From: GCA-002728855 sp036340635
Lineage (GTDB): Bacteria > Bacteroidota > Bacteroidia > Flavobacteriales > Flavobacteriaceae
DNA: 36,746 nt
Direction of reading: 5' to 3'
Assembly: GCA_036340635.1 (NCBI GenBank)
Contig: JAYYYF010000019.1
Span: 1-36,746, forward strand
Shown: positions 8,440 through 16,759 of the stretch, one piece after another
Position numbering within the stretch: position 1 is the stretch's first letter
Layout of the letters: each line of letters begins with the position of its first letter
Position numbers and translations under genes: made by a program
The notes under the pieces: generated by a model
Databases searched by the model: none
The model's input: the letters and a program-made list of their open reading frames with translations, nothing else
Told to the model about the DNA's origin: nothing

Positions 8440-9458
8440 CTTTTTTTAATATTTCTCCAAAAATCCAAAATTTTATCACCCTTTTTTTGAAAGGGACAGC
8501 TATGGGTGCTGCCAATAAAGTTCCTGGAGTTTCAGGAGGATTTATTGCTTTTATCCTTGGTTTTTATGAAGAACTTATACATTCTCTTAAAAAAATAAAT
8601 TTTAAAGCCTTTTCTCTACTATTTAGAGAAGGAATAAAAAGTTTTGACAAGTATATTAATGGAAATTTTTTGTTTTGCATTTTCTTAGGAGTTATTTTTA
8701 GTTATTTCAGTGTCTCATTACTATTAGACTATCTATTAGATAATTTTGAGACTGAAGTTTTAGGGACTTTTTTTGGTTTGATTTTGGGATCTCTTTTAAT
8801 TATAATTGATGACAAATCAGAGATTAATTTTAATACTTCTATAGCTTTATTTGTTGGTCTTTTTTTTGGTTTAATTATAAGTTTTTCAAAAATTCTGCCT
8901 GAAAATGATAATTTACTTTTCGTCTTTTTTTGCGGAATAATAAGCGTCTCTGGAATGACAATCCCAGGTCTTTCTGGATCATTTTTACTTATACTCCTAG
9001 GTAATTACTCTTTACTTTTAGTAGATTCTGTTAATTCAATTTATTACACAGTTAAAGAGATGATTAATTTAAACTTTAATTTCATATACGATAGTGAAAG
9101 AATTCATTTATTAAAAATAATATCTGTTTTTACGTTAGGATCAATAACAGGATTAGTTTTTTTTTCCAATTTACTAAGCTACCTTCTAAAGAAATACAAA
9201 CTAATTACTAACTATTTAATTATAGGTTTTATTGCTGGATCCTTGAGGACAGTGTGGCCATGGAAAGTAAAATTTTTCGATACTTTAAAAAATGGTGAAA
9301 TCATATACAACTCAGCTGGTAATCCTATAATAAAAGATTACAATTTTTTTATTCCAAATTTTAATTTAATTGACACTTGGATAGTTATATTATATATATT
9401 TTTAGGGGCTTTATCTGTAATTTTTCTTGATAAATATGCAAAGAAAAGAAACAAATAG
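8436..9458 (+). CDS. DUF368 membrane protein, second copy (candidate undecaprenyl-phosphate translocase)
   Basis: A 340-residue paralogue of the preceding protein, starting inside its stop codon. It keeps both signatures, PGVSGG at 30-35 and PGLSG at 177-181, and the C-terminal WPW motif after IGFIAGSLRTV. About eight to ten hydrophobic segments are visible. The two copies are clearly diverged rather than recently duplicated, which suggests separate roles or a heteromeric carrier. Overlap with the downstream aroE start puts all three genes in one operon. Function is inferred from characterised DUF368 (PopT) proteins. Confidence 0.85.
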   Translation: MTFFNISPKIQNFITLFLKGTAMGAANKVPGVSGGFIAFILGFYEELIHSLKKINFKAFSLLFREGIKSFDKYINGNFLFCIFLGVIFSYFSVSLLLDYLLDNFETEVLGTFFGLILGSLLIIIDDKSEINFNTSIALFVGLFFGLIISFSKILPENDNLLFVFFCGIISVSGMTIPGLSGSFLLILLGNYSLLLVDSVNSIYYTVKEMINLNFNFIYDSERIHLLKIISVFTLGSITGLVFFSNLLSYLLKKYKLITNYLIIGFIAGSLRTVWPWKVKFFDTLKNGEIIYNSAGNPIIKDYNFFIPNFNLIDTWIVILYIFLGALSVIFLDKYAKKRNK

Positions 9459-10188
9459 TCGTGTTTTTGGCCTTATTGGAAAAGACATAAATTATTCTTT
9501 TTCTAAAAACTATTTCTTAGAAAAATTTAAGGAAAATAACTTTGAGAATTATACTTATAAAAACTTTGACATTCATTCTATTGAATTAGTTTCTAAAATT
9601 TTAAATGACAAAAAAAATTCTGGATTAAATGTTACAATTCCATATAAGAAAAAAATAATTCCTTACTTAGACAGAATATCAAATCAAGCTAAAGAAATTG
9701 GTGCAGTTAACACAATATTTTTTGATAAAATGCATAACTCCATAGGCTACAATACTGATGCTTATGGATTTGAAAAATCATTATTAGAAAAATTAAAAAA
9801 AATGCCTGGTTCTGCTCTTATACTTGGAACAGGAGGTGCATCTTTGGCTATTTCATATGCACTTAAAAAAATGGATATAAAATTTAAATTTGTTTCAAGA
9901 AAACCAGGTAAAGCTGACTTTTCTTATTCTGATATTAATTTAGAAATAATCCAAATGCATCCCCTAATAATTAATACTACCCCATTGGGTACATTCCCTG
10001 AAATAAAACAATCACCAATCTTACCTTATGATTTAATTGGGAAGTCTAACATTTTATATGATCTAACGTATAATCCTCTAGAAACATTATTTTTGAAAAA
10101 AGGTAAGGAAAAGGGTTGTATTACTATAAATGGTTTGAAAATGCTTACATACCAGGCAGAAAAATCCTGGGAGATCTGGAACCAATAG
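9436..10188 (+). CDS. aroE: Shikimate dehydrogenase
   Basis: AroE reduces 3-dehydroshikimate to shikimate with NADPH in the aromatic amino acid pathway. The 250 residues are slightly short but complete. Shikimate-binding SFS is at 21-23, the catalytic lysine is Lys71 in NVTIPYK, NTDAYG at 106-111 holds the second catalytic Asp, and the NADP Rossmann loop is GTGGAS at 131-136. NTTPLGTFP and the C-terminal NGLKMLTYQAEKSWEIW are also typical. I prefer the ATG at 9436; a TTG at 9427 would add three residues. The start overlaps the end of the second DUF368 gene by 23 bases. Confidence 0.95.
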   Translation: MQRKETNSRVFGLIGKDINYSFSKNYFLEKFKENNFENYTYKNFDIHSIELVSKILNDKKNSGLNVTIPYKKKIIPYLDRISNQAKEIGAVNTIFFDKMHNSIGYNTDAYGFEKSLLEKLKKMPGSALILGTGGASLAISYALKKMDIKFKFVSRKPGKADFSYSDINLEIIQMHPLIINTTPLGTFPEIKQSPILPYDLIGKSNILYDLTYNPLETLFLKKGKEKGCITINGLKMLTYQAEKSWEIWNQ

Positions 10189-10257
10189 TACTATACATTT
10201 TTTTTTTGTAATTTTTAACTGAAAAAATCATTTAAAATTTATTTTAAAACTAAGTCT

Positions 10258-12069
10258 ATGATTAAAACAAAATTAAATTCTTCAGCAAAAAAGAAAGGAG
10301 TCATAGATATATATAATTTTAAAGAACATGACCTGAAGTCTTTAGTCAATTGTTTCGAAAGTTTTTTAAATGATCAGGATTGGAACATCAACATAAAAAA
10401 AATACAAGATCTAATAAATACCTTTGAATTAAAATATAAAGATGAAATTCAATCAATGAAACTAAAGTTTATAAAGAAAGGAGGAAATGAGATCGATTTC
10501 ACTTTCAATCCTGACTATAAAATTAAATATGATAAAATATTAAAAAGCTTTAGAAATAAAAGGAAAAATTTTTATAAGGAAAGAGAAACTGCTCAAAAAA
10601 TTAATCTTGAAAAAAAACTGGAAATAATTGAAGATCTAAAAAAGCTTATAAATATTGATGAAAACATAAATAGTATCTACAAAAAATTCAGAAGTCTGCA
10701 AGATCAGTGGCATAAAATTGGAGCCATACCAAATTCTCAAAATCTTAATCTATGGAATACATATAAACATCATGTTGAAATTTTTTATGATTTTCTTCAT
10801 TTAAATAGAGAATTAAGAGAAATAGATTTTAAACACAACCATAACGAAAAAATTAAAATTATTGAACAGGCTGAAGCACTTGCAGGTATAAAAGATATAA
10901 TTAAAGCTTCAAGGGATCTTAATTCATTACATCGTCTTTGGAAAAATGAGTTGGGGCCAGTAGCAAAAGAGCATAGTGAAGATCTTTGGAAAAGATTTCA
11001 AAAGGCTTCTAAACTAATACATTCAAAAAGACATGAATACTTTAAGAACTATGAAAGTATTTTAAAGGAAAATTATCAAAAAAAATTAATTCTTCTTAAA
11101 AGAATGGAAGAAATTAAAACCTCTTCGCCAAGTGACTACAAAGACTGGCAAAAACTTTTATTAGAACACAATAAAATAAGACTAGAATTTCAAGAAATTA
11201 GTCCGCTTAAGAAAAAAGAAAGCAAAGATACCTGGAACAAGTTTCGCTTAATAAACAGAGAAATAAATAGAAATAAAAATGCTTTTTTTAAAAAGCAAAA
11301 AAGTATACAAAAAAAGAATGTAGAAAACAAAAAAGAATTAATTCAAAAAGTTAAAAATATAATTGATAGCGAAGATTGGTCTAGTCATGGTGAGGAAATG
11401 AAATTAATTCAAAAAGAATGGAATAAAACAGGTTTTGTTTCAAAAAAAATTTCCCGAGAATTGTGGAAAGAATTTAATTCAAATTGCAATCTTTTCTTTG
11501 ACAGGCTTAAAAAAGGATACAAAAAAATAAGCCCTGAAGAAGAAAAAATAATGAAGAAAAAAGATAAATTTATATCCTCACTTAACAAGGAAAAAATACC
11601 TGACAAAATTGATAAATTAAATAAATTTATTAATAAAAAGTGGGAAAATTTTAATTCTATAGGTGAACTGAAAAATGAAGCGGATTTAATCTGTTTTAAA
11701 AACTTTTCTTTAGCATTAAACAAATTGATTAATACACTAAAACTTCAAAAAATAGATGATGACTCTGTTAAGTTCAATATAAAGCTTTTGGGTTTAAAAA
11801 GAAATCCTGAAAAAATTAAAAATGAAATCTCTTTCTTGAAAAGGAAAATTGAAGATGTTAACTCAAAAGTTCTCCAGCTAGAAAACAATATTGATTTTTT
11901 TTCAAATTCAAGTAGTGAGAACCCTATTTTAAAAAATGTTTCAGAAAAAATTTCTAATCATAAAAATGAATCTGACTTTTTGAATAATTGCTTGTCAAAG
12001 TTAAAATCACTGAAAAAAAACATTGAAAAAAATTTAGAGCCAAAAAAAATTGTCGCAAAAGACAATTAA
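10258..12069 (+). CDS. DUF349 repeat protein
   Basis: A 603-residue, highly charged, lysine-rich helical protein made of DUF349 repeats. Each repeat has a Trp-containing helix pair with the pattern W(K)x then LWxxF. I see units at about residues 145-190 (QWHKIGAIP, LWNTYK), 222-268 (LWKNELGPV, LWKRFQ), 298-348 (TWNKFR), 380-425 (EWNKTGFV, LWKEFN) and a weaker one at 455-495. A coiled coil is likely at about 530-595. No enzymatic motif, signal peptide or membrane segment is visible. The family is widespread in Bacteroidota and its molecular role is unknown to me. The stop codon overlaps the stop of mazG on the other strand, inside a terminator hairpin. Confidence 0.85.
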   Translation: MIKTKLNSSAKKKGVIDIYNFKEHDLKSLVNCFESFLNDQDWNINIKKIQDLINTFELKYKDEIQSMKLKFIKKGGNEIDFTFNPDYKIKYDKILKSFRNKRKNFYKERETAQKINLEKKLEIIEDLKKLINIDENINSIYKKFRSLQDQWHKIGAIPNSQNLNLWNTYKHHVEIFYDFLHLNRELREIDFKHNHNEKIKIIEQAEALAGIKDIIKASRDLNSLHRLWKNELGPVAKEHSEDLWKRFQKASKLIHSKRHEYFKNYESILKENYQKKLILLKRMEEIKTSSPSDYKDWQKLLLEHNKIRLEFQEISPLKKKESKDTWNKFRLINREINRNKNAFFKKQKSIQKKNVENKKELIQKVKNIIDSEDWSSHGEEMKLIQKEWNKTGFVSKKISRELWKEFNSNCNLFFDRLKKGYKKISPEEEKIMKKKDKFISSLNKEKIPDKIDKLNKFINKKWENFNSIGELKNEADLICFKNFSLALNKLINTLKLQKIDDDSVKFNIKLLGLKRNPEKIKNEISFLKRKIEDVNSKVLQLENNIDFFSNSSSENPILKNVSEKISNHKNESDFLNNCLSKLKSLKKNIEKNLEPKKIVAKDN

Positions 12070-12078
12070 TTATTTTTT
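12042..12078. terminator. Bidirectional terminator between the DUF349 gene and mazG
   Basis: A perfect 7-bp stem, AATTGTC at 12048-12054 and GACAATT at 12061-12067, closes a 6-base loop. On the plus strand it is followed by a T-rich run (12070-12078); on the minus strand the left arm is followed by T6 (12047 to 12042). It therefore has the shape of a rho-independent terminator in both directions. Both stop codons (12066-12069) lie at its right edge. Confidence 0.65.
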
Positions 12079-12815
12079 ACTTTCTCCCATAATAAATTCA
12101 TTTCCTCAATCTTAATATTACTAAGACTAAGTCCCATCTTGTCTGCTTCAATCTCCATTTTCTTAAAACGTTCAATAAATTTCTTGTTTGATTTTTCAAG
12201 TGCTAACTCTGGATCAATGTCTAATCTCCTAGCATAATTAACAACTGAAAACAAAAAATCTCCAAATTCTAATTCAATCGAATTTTTATTTTTTTTAACA
12301 ATTTCTTCTTTTAATTCAGTTAATTCTTCATGTATTTTGTCTAGTATATCTTCTTCATTTTCCCAATCAAAACCAATACCAGAAACTTTCTGCTGTATTC
12401 TATATGCTTTAATAAGTGCTGGCAGTTTATCTGGAACGCCCTTTAAAACACTTTTGGATTCTGTCAATTTTATTGATTCCCAATTTTTTACAACATCTTC
12501 AGAATTTACAATATTTTGATTGCCAAAAACATGAGGATGTCTATTAATTAACTTGTCAGAAATATGATCAGCAATATCATAAATATCAAATAGTTTCTTT
12601 TCACTTCCTAATTTCGCATAAAAAACTATATGAAGAAGTAAATCGCCTAATTCATTTTTAACTTCATCCCAATTCTTCTCCAAAATTGCATCTGCAAGTT
12701 CATAAGTCTCTTCAATTGTTAAATTTCTCAAACTCTCAAATGTCTGTTTTTTATCCCAAGGGCAATCCAAACGTAATTTATCCATTATAAAAATTAATCT
12801 TTGAAAAGAATCCAT
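12066..12815 (-). CDS. mazG: Nucleoside triphosphate pyrophosphohydrolase MazG
   Basis: MazG hydrolyses (d)NTPs to monophosphates and pyrophosphate; it cleans nucleotide pools and, in E. coli, affects ppGpp levels. The 249 residues contain two MazG domains. The first carries CPWDKKQTF and the metal-binding EETYE (35-39) with ELGD (55-58). The second, at about residues 155-225, has HEELTELKEE and ELEFGDFLFSVVNYAR. It is the last gene of the ruvX-def-mazG operon, 10 bases after def, and its stop overlaps that of the convergent DUF349 gene. Confidence 0.95.
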   Translation of the reverse strand: MDSFQRLIFIMDKLRLDCPWDKKQTFESLRNLTIEETYELADAILEKNWDEVKNELGDLLLHIVFYAKLGSEKKLFDIYDIADHISDKLINRHPHVFGNQNIVNSEDVVKNWESIKLTESKSVLKGVPDKLPALIKAYRIQQKVSGIGFDWENEEDILDKIHEELTELKEEIVKKNKNSIELEFGDFLFSVVNYARRLDIDPELALEKSNKKFIERFKKMEIEADKMGLSLSNIKIEEMNLLWEKVKNN

Positions 12816-12825
12816 TTGTTTGAAT

Positions 12826-13422
12826 TTAAAACTTGTTAGTTATTTTTTTATTAGGAAAGAGCATTTTATAATCAGTTTCAATTTTACCCTTCATAACATT
12901 ATCTAGTTTCCCTCTAATTAGTTTCTTCTTAAAAGAACTTATTCTATCAGTAAATAAAATTCCTTCAATATGATCATATTCATGTTGCACCACACGCGCT
13001 ATAAGACCTTTCAAGACTAATGTTTGGCTTTCAAAATTTTCATCTAAAAACTTAATTTTTATAACTTCTTTTCTTGAAATATCTTCTCGAATTTCTGGAA
13101 TGCTTAAGCAACCTTCATTGAAGTCCCAAAATACACCTGATTCCTGTACAATCTCAGGATTTATAAATACTTTTTTAAAGGATTGTAATTCTTGAACTTC
13201 ATTTTTGGTTAGTTTTCCATCATCTGAAAAAGGTTTAGTATCAACAATGAAAAGACGTATAGATTTTCCTATCTGAGGTGCAGCAAGGCCAACACCGTTT
13301 GCAGAATACATTGTTTCCCACATATTTATTAATAGCGAATTCAATTCTGAATAATTCTGATCAATCCATTTAGCTTTTTGCTTTAAAACAGGAGATCCAT
13401 ATGCTAAAATAGGTAGTATCAA
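12826..13422 (-). CDS. def: Peptide deformylase
   Basis: Def removes the formyl group from nascent proteins at the ribosome and is normally essential. The 198 residues hold the three family motifs: GVGLAAPQIG at 43-52, EGCLSIP with metal ligand Cys105, and QHEYDH with His147, catalytic Glu148 and His151. The start is a TTG whose last bases overlap the ruvX stop (TTGA), giving the family N-terminus MILPILAYGSPVL, so translation is probably coupled to ruvX. Lengths and motifs are normal. Confidence 0.95.
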   Translation of the reverse strand: MILPILAYGSPVLKQKAKWIDQNYSELNSLLINMWETMYSANGVGLAAPQIGKSIRLFIVDTKPFSDDGKLTKNEVQELQSFKKVFINPEIVQESGVFWDFNEGCLSIPEIREDISRKEVIKIKFLDENFESQTLVLKGLIARVVQHEYDHIEGILFTDRISSFKKKLIRGKLDNVMKGKIETDYKMLFPNKKITNKF

Positions 13423-13841
13423 GATTTCTTATTTTTAGATTCCAAATATGATTGTAAAATTATTGTAGCACTTATTTTATCAATAAGGTTTTTATTTTTT
13501 CTTTTTTTCTTTTTTAAACCACTTTTTTTTAAAAGATCCGAAGAAATCTTAGAAGTATATCTTTCATCATACCTTTCAATTGAAATTTTGGGAAAATTTA
13601 TATTTAACAGGTTAATAAAACTTATAATTTCAGTCTCAATATTCGATGGGCTTCCATCCCTTTGCTTTGGCTCACCTACTATAAACTTTTCTATTGGGTT
13701 TTCTTCATTATATTTTTTTAGATAAGATATGATCTCTTTAGTTTGAATTGTTCCTAATCCACTTGCAATCAATTTTTTAACATCAGTTGTAGCTAATCCA
13801 ATTTTTTTTGTTCCATAATCTATACTAATAAAAATACCCAT
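13419..13841 (-). CDS. ruvX: RuvX/YqgF-family putative pre-16S rRNA nuclease
   Basis: A 140-residue RNase H-fold protein of the YqgF/RuvX family, involved in 16S rRNA 5' end processing and earlier described as a putative Holliday junction resolvase. The first acidic residue lies in ISIDYGTKKIGLATTD; IVGEPKQRDGSPS and RYDERYTS are the other family blocks, and a C-terminal LIDKISATIILQSYL supplies the last acidic residue. It is the first gene of the ruvX-def-mazG operon and is divergent from dapD. Confidence 0.9.
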   Translation of the reverse strand: MGIFISIDYGTKKIGLATTDVKKLIASGLGTIQTKEIISYLKKYNEENPIEKFIVGEPKQRDGSPSNIETEIISFINLLNINFPKISIERYDERYTSKISSDLLKKSGLKKKKRKNKNLIDKISATIILQSYLESKNKKS

Positions 13842-13890
13842 TTACTTTTTCTTTAGATTAAATTATTTATGAAAATTTTATTATTATATT

Positions 13891-13898
13891 CAAAAGTA
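13891..13898 (-). promoter_or_regulatory. Candidate -7 promoter element for ruvX-def-mazG
   Basis: On the minus strand this reads TACTTTTG, an exact match to TAnnTTTG. It lies 49 bases upstream of the ruvX ATG. No clear -33 element is seen. It sits 10 bases from the oppositely oriented dapD element, in an 88-base divergent intergenic space. Confidence 0.3.
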
Positions 13899-13908
13899 TT
13901 GAATTAAG

Positions 13909-13916
13909 TAATTTTG
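13909..13916 (+). promoter_or_regulatory. Candidate -7 promoter element for dapD
   Basis: TAATTTTG matches the Bacteroidota -7 consensus TAnnTTTG and ends 13 bases before the dapD ATG, giving a short predicted leader of about 10 bases. No convincing -33 box is visible. Confidence 0.35.
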
Positions 13917-13929
13917 AAAAAAAAATAAA

Positions 13930-14736
13930 ATGGAAAAAATTATTGAATATGCTTGGTCAGATAGATCTTTGATAAAAAAATTAGAAACAAAAGAAACTAT
14001 TTTAAAAATTATTAAAAAACTAGATGAAGGGAAATTAAGAGTTGCTCATAAAGAAAAAGATAAATGGATTATCAATGATTGGGTGAAAAAAGCCATAATC
14101 TTATATTTCATTATACAAAAAATGAAAACTCATAAAGTTGGCCCACTAGAATTTCATGATAAAATTCCTTTAAAAAATAAATTTGCAGAAAAAGATATCA
14201 GAGTAGTCCCAAATGCTATTGCTCGATTTGGTTCTTATATATCAAAAAACGTAATTATGATGCCAAGTTTTATAAATATTGGAGCCTATGTTGATTCTGG
14301 GACAATGATTGATACCTGGGCGACAGTAGGGAGTTGTGCCCAAATCGGTAGAAATGTTCATTTAAGTGGTGGTGTTGGCATTGGAGGTGTTTTAGAACCC
14401 TTACAAGCAGCACCTGTAATAATTGAAGATAATGCTTTTATTGGATCTAGGTGCGTCATAGTTGAAGGTGTTCATATTGGTGAAGAATCTGTTTTAGGAG
14501 CAAATGTTGTTATCACGTCTTCTACTAAAATTATTGATGTTACATCGAAAAAAATAATTGAATACAAAGGAAAAGTACCTAAAAAATCAGTTGTAATTCC
14601 AGGTACATATAAAAAGAATTTCCCTGCTGGAGATTTTCAATTGCCTTGTGCTTTAATTATTGGCAAAAGGAAGGAAAGTACAAACAAAAAAACTTCCTTG
14701 AATGAAGCGCTTAGAGAATATAATCTTGCAATCTAG
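13930..14736 (+). CDS. dapD: Tetrahydrodipicolinate N-succinyltransferase
   Basis: DapD transfers succinyl from succinyl-CoA to tetrahydrodipicolinate in the succinylase branch of lysine and meso-diaminopimelate synthesis. The 268 residues form an N-terminal helical region and a left-handed beta helix of hexapeptide repeats at about 95-215. Family blocks are VVPNAIARFGSYI, GAYVDSGTMIDTWATVGSCAQIG and HLSGGVGIGGVLEPLQAAP; the last contains the succinyl-CoA site. The gene is complete with an ATG start and begins a plus-strand run through tsaC, cca and heme A synthase. Its presence implies that this organism uses succinylated intermediates rather than the DapL route. Confidence 0.96.
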   Translation: MEKIIEYAWSDRSLIKKLETKETILKIIKKLDEGKLRVAHKEKDKWIINDWVKKAIILYFIIQKMKTHKVGPLEFHDKIPLKNKFAEKDIRVVPNAIARFGSYISKNVIMMPSFINIGAYVDSGTMIDTWATVGSCAQIGRNVHLSGGVGIGGVLEPLQAAPVIIEDNAFIGSRCVIVEGVHIGEESVLGANVVITSSTKIIDVTSKKIIEYKGKVPKKSVVIPGTYKKNFPAGDFQLPCALIIGKRKESTNKKTSLNEALREYNLAI

Positions 14737-14753
14737 CCCGTAAATAAATTATT

Positions 14754-15320
14754 TTGAAAAACCAAAATTTTATAATAGATAAAGCAGTAAGCTTTTTAAA
14801 AAAAGAAAAATTAATACTTTACCCTACAGATACTGTTTGGGGAATTGGCTGTGATGCAACTTCTTCAAAAGCAATGGAAAGATTGTATAGTTTAAAAAAA
14901 AGAAATGAAGCCAAAGCGATGATTTGCCTATTTAAAAGCCATGAAATGATCAAATCATATATACCAAAAATTTCAAGTAGTCAAATGTCACATTTGGATA
15001 GTAAAATCCCGACAACCGTTATTTTTGATAATTCAATAGGAATTTCAGAAAAAGCTATAGGAAAAGACAATTCAGTAGCTACGAGAATACCAAAGCATGA
15101 TTTTTGTTACAAACTAATCTCCAAATTTGGCAAACCAATTATATCAACTTCTGCAAATATTTCTAGTAAATCATCACCCGCTAATTTTTATGAAATAGAA
15201 AAGGAAATTTTGGATGGAGTTGACTATGTTGTAAATTTGGAAAAAGAAAGAGTAACGAAAAAAACTTCTAGAATCATTAAAATAGATTCATTAGGAAAGG
15301 TTACTATAATTAGATCCTGA
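14754..15320 (+). CDS. tsaC: Threonylcarbamoyl-AMP synthase, TsaC type
   Basis: A 188-residue YrdC-domain protein that makes threonylcarbamoyl-AMP from threonine, bicarbonate and ATP, the first step of t6A37 tRNA modification. ILYPTDTVWGIGCDAT (about 21-36), the basic segment SLKKRNEAK and STSANISSKSSP are the family signatures. It lacks the extra C-terminal Sua5 domain, so it is the short TsaC type. The start is TTG, because no Met precedes the YrdC fold and the N-terminus fits homologues. It begins 17 bases after dapD and ends 2 bases before the CCA-adding enzyme. Confidence 0.9.
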   Translation: MKNQNFIIDKAVSFLKKEKLILYPTDTVWGIGCDATSSKAMERLYSLKKRNEAKAMICLFKSHEMIKSYIPKISSSQMSHLDSKIPTTVIFDNSIGISEKAIGKDNSVATRIPKHDFCYKLISKFGKPIISTSANISSKSSPANFYEIEKEILDGVDYVVNLEKERVTKKTSRIIKIDSLGKVTIIRS

Positions 15321-15322
15321 AA

Positions 15323-16759
15323 ATGTTGATAGTGAATTTTGATAATATACTTACAGAACCCATTTTTGAAATTCTTAAGGATTGTGTTGCTGAAACAGGT
15401 CAAAAAGCTTATTTAATTGGAGGCTTTGTTAGAGATCTTTTAATTCAAAAAGCAAATAGAAAAGATATAGATATAGTAGTAATAGGTTCCGGGATAGAGT
15501 TAGCAAAAAAAGTCAAGAAAAAGTTAACAAATTCAAGCAAAATCCAAATATTTAAATCTTATGGTACAGCAATGATAAATCGGGGAAATTTAGCATTAGA
15601 ATTTGTAGGTTCTCGAAAAGAATCCTATTCTACGAAAAGTCGTAACCCGAAAGTTTCTTCTGGAACCCTACAAGAAGATCTAGAAAGGAGAGATTTTACG
15701 ATAAACACTTTGGCTATTAGTCTTAATAAAGAAGATTTTGGAGAACTAATAAATCCTTTTAAAGCAATGTCAGATTTAAAAAATAAAATTATAAGAACTC
15801 CCCTAGATCCTTTAAAAACTTTTTCTGATGACCCTTTAAGAATGCTTCGTGCAATAAGATTTTGTTGTCAATTAAACTTTAAAATCGAATCAAATACACT
15901 TAATGCAATAACTGAAAATTCAAAAAGAATTTCAATAATAACTAATGAAAGAATTGTAGATGAGTTAAATAAAATTATTGAAACTAAAAAGCCTTCAAAA
16001 GGGTTTTTAATACTTGAAAAAACTGGATTATTAAAAAAAATAGTTCCTGAATTAACCGCATTAAAAGGCGTGGAAGAAATTGAAGGTCAGAGGCATAAAG
16101 AAAATTTTTTTCATACACTTGAAGTTGTTGACAATATTTCAGTATACACAGATAACATATGGCTTAAGTGGGCTGCCCTACTTCATGATATTGGAAAACC
16201 ATTAACTAAAAAGTTTAACAAAAAAGTGGGGTGGACTTTCCACGGACATGAATCACTTGGAGCAAAAATGGTTTATAAAATTTTCAAAAGGTTAAAAATG
16301 CCTCTTAATGAAAAGATGAAATACGTGCAAAAACTAGTTTTTATGAGTTCAAGACCTATTATTCTTTCAGAAAGTGAAGTGACAGATGCTGCAGTTAGAA
16401 GATTAGTCTTTGATTCTGGTCCATTATTAGAAGATTTAATTTGTCTTTGTGAAGCAGACATAACAACCAAAAACCCAAAAAGGTTTGAGAAATATCATAA
16501 AAACTTTAAAATTATTCGTGAAAAAATAAAATTTGTAGAAGAAAGGGACCGAATTAGAAATTTCCAACCACCCATAAGTGGGAAAACCATAATGGAATAT
16601 TTTGGAATCAAACCCTGTAAAAAGGTTGGTATAATTAAAGAAACTATAAAAGAAGCAATACTAGAAGGAGAAATTTCTAACGAATATTCTGCTGCTTTTA
16701 TTTTAATGAAAAAAAAAGGTTCTGAAATGGGTTTAAAAGCAAATGAAAATAAGCTTTAA
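15323..16759 (+). CDS. cca: CCA-adding tRNA nucleotidyltransferase with HD domain
   Basis: Class II poly(A) polymerase/CCA-adding family, 478 residues. GGFVRD at 33-38 and DID at 48-50 are the nucleotidyltransferase active site; RRDFTINTLA and DPLRMLRAIRF are the head and neck motifs. An HD-superfamily phosphohydrolase domain follows (LLHDIGKP near residue 287, then FHGHE), and the C-terminus is helical. The enzyme adds or repairs the 3' CCA of tRNA. It could in principle add only a subset of nucleotides, but no second such gene is seen here. It starts 2 bases after tsaC and overlaps the heme A synthase start by 17 bases. Confidence 0.92.
   Translation: MLIVNFDNILTEPIFEILKDCVAETGQKAYLIGGFVRDLLIQKANRKDIDIVVIGSGIELAKKVKKKLTNSSKIQIFKSYGTAMINRGNLALEFVGSRKESYSTKSRNPKVSSGTLQEDLERRDFTINTLAISLNKEDFGELINPFKAMSDLKNKIIRTPLDPLKTFSDDPLRMLRAIRFCCQLNFKIESNTLNAITENSKRISIITNERIVDELNKIIETKKPSKGFLILEKTGLLKKIVPELTALKGVEEIEGQRHKENFFHTLEVVDNISVYTDNIWLKWAALLHDIGKPLTKKFNKKVGWTFHGHESLGAKMVYKIFKRLKMPLNEKMKYVQKLVFMSSRPIILSESEVTDAAVRRLVFDSGPLLEDLICLCEADITTKNPKRFEKYHKNFKIIREKIKFVEERDRIRNFQPPISGKTIMEYFGIKPCKKVGIIKETIKEAILEGEISNEYSAAFILMKKKGSEMGLKANENKL

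Noticed and set aside
11409..11723. 104-codon minus-strand open frame inside the DUF349 gene
   Set aside because: Its Phe/Leu/Ser-rich sequence is the complement of lysine-rich codons and not a real membrane protein.
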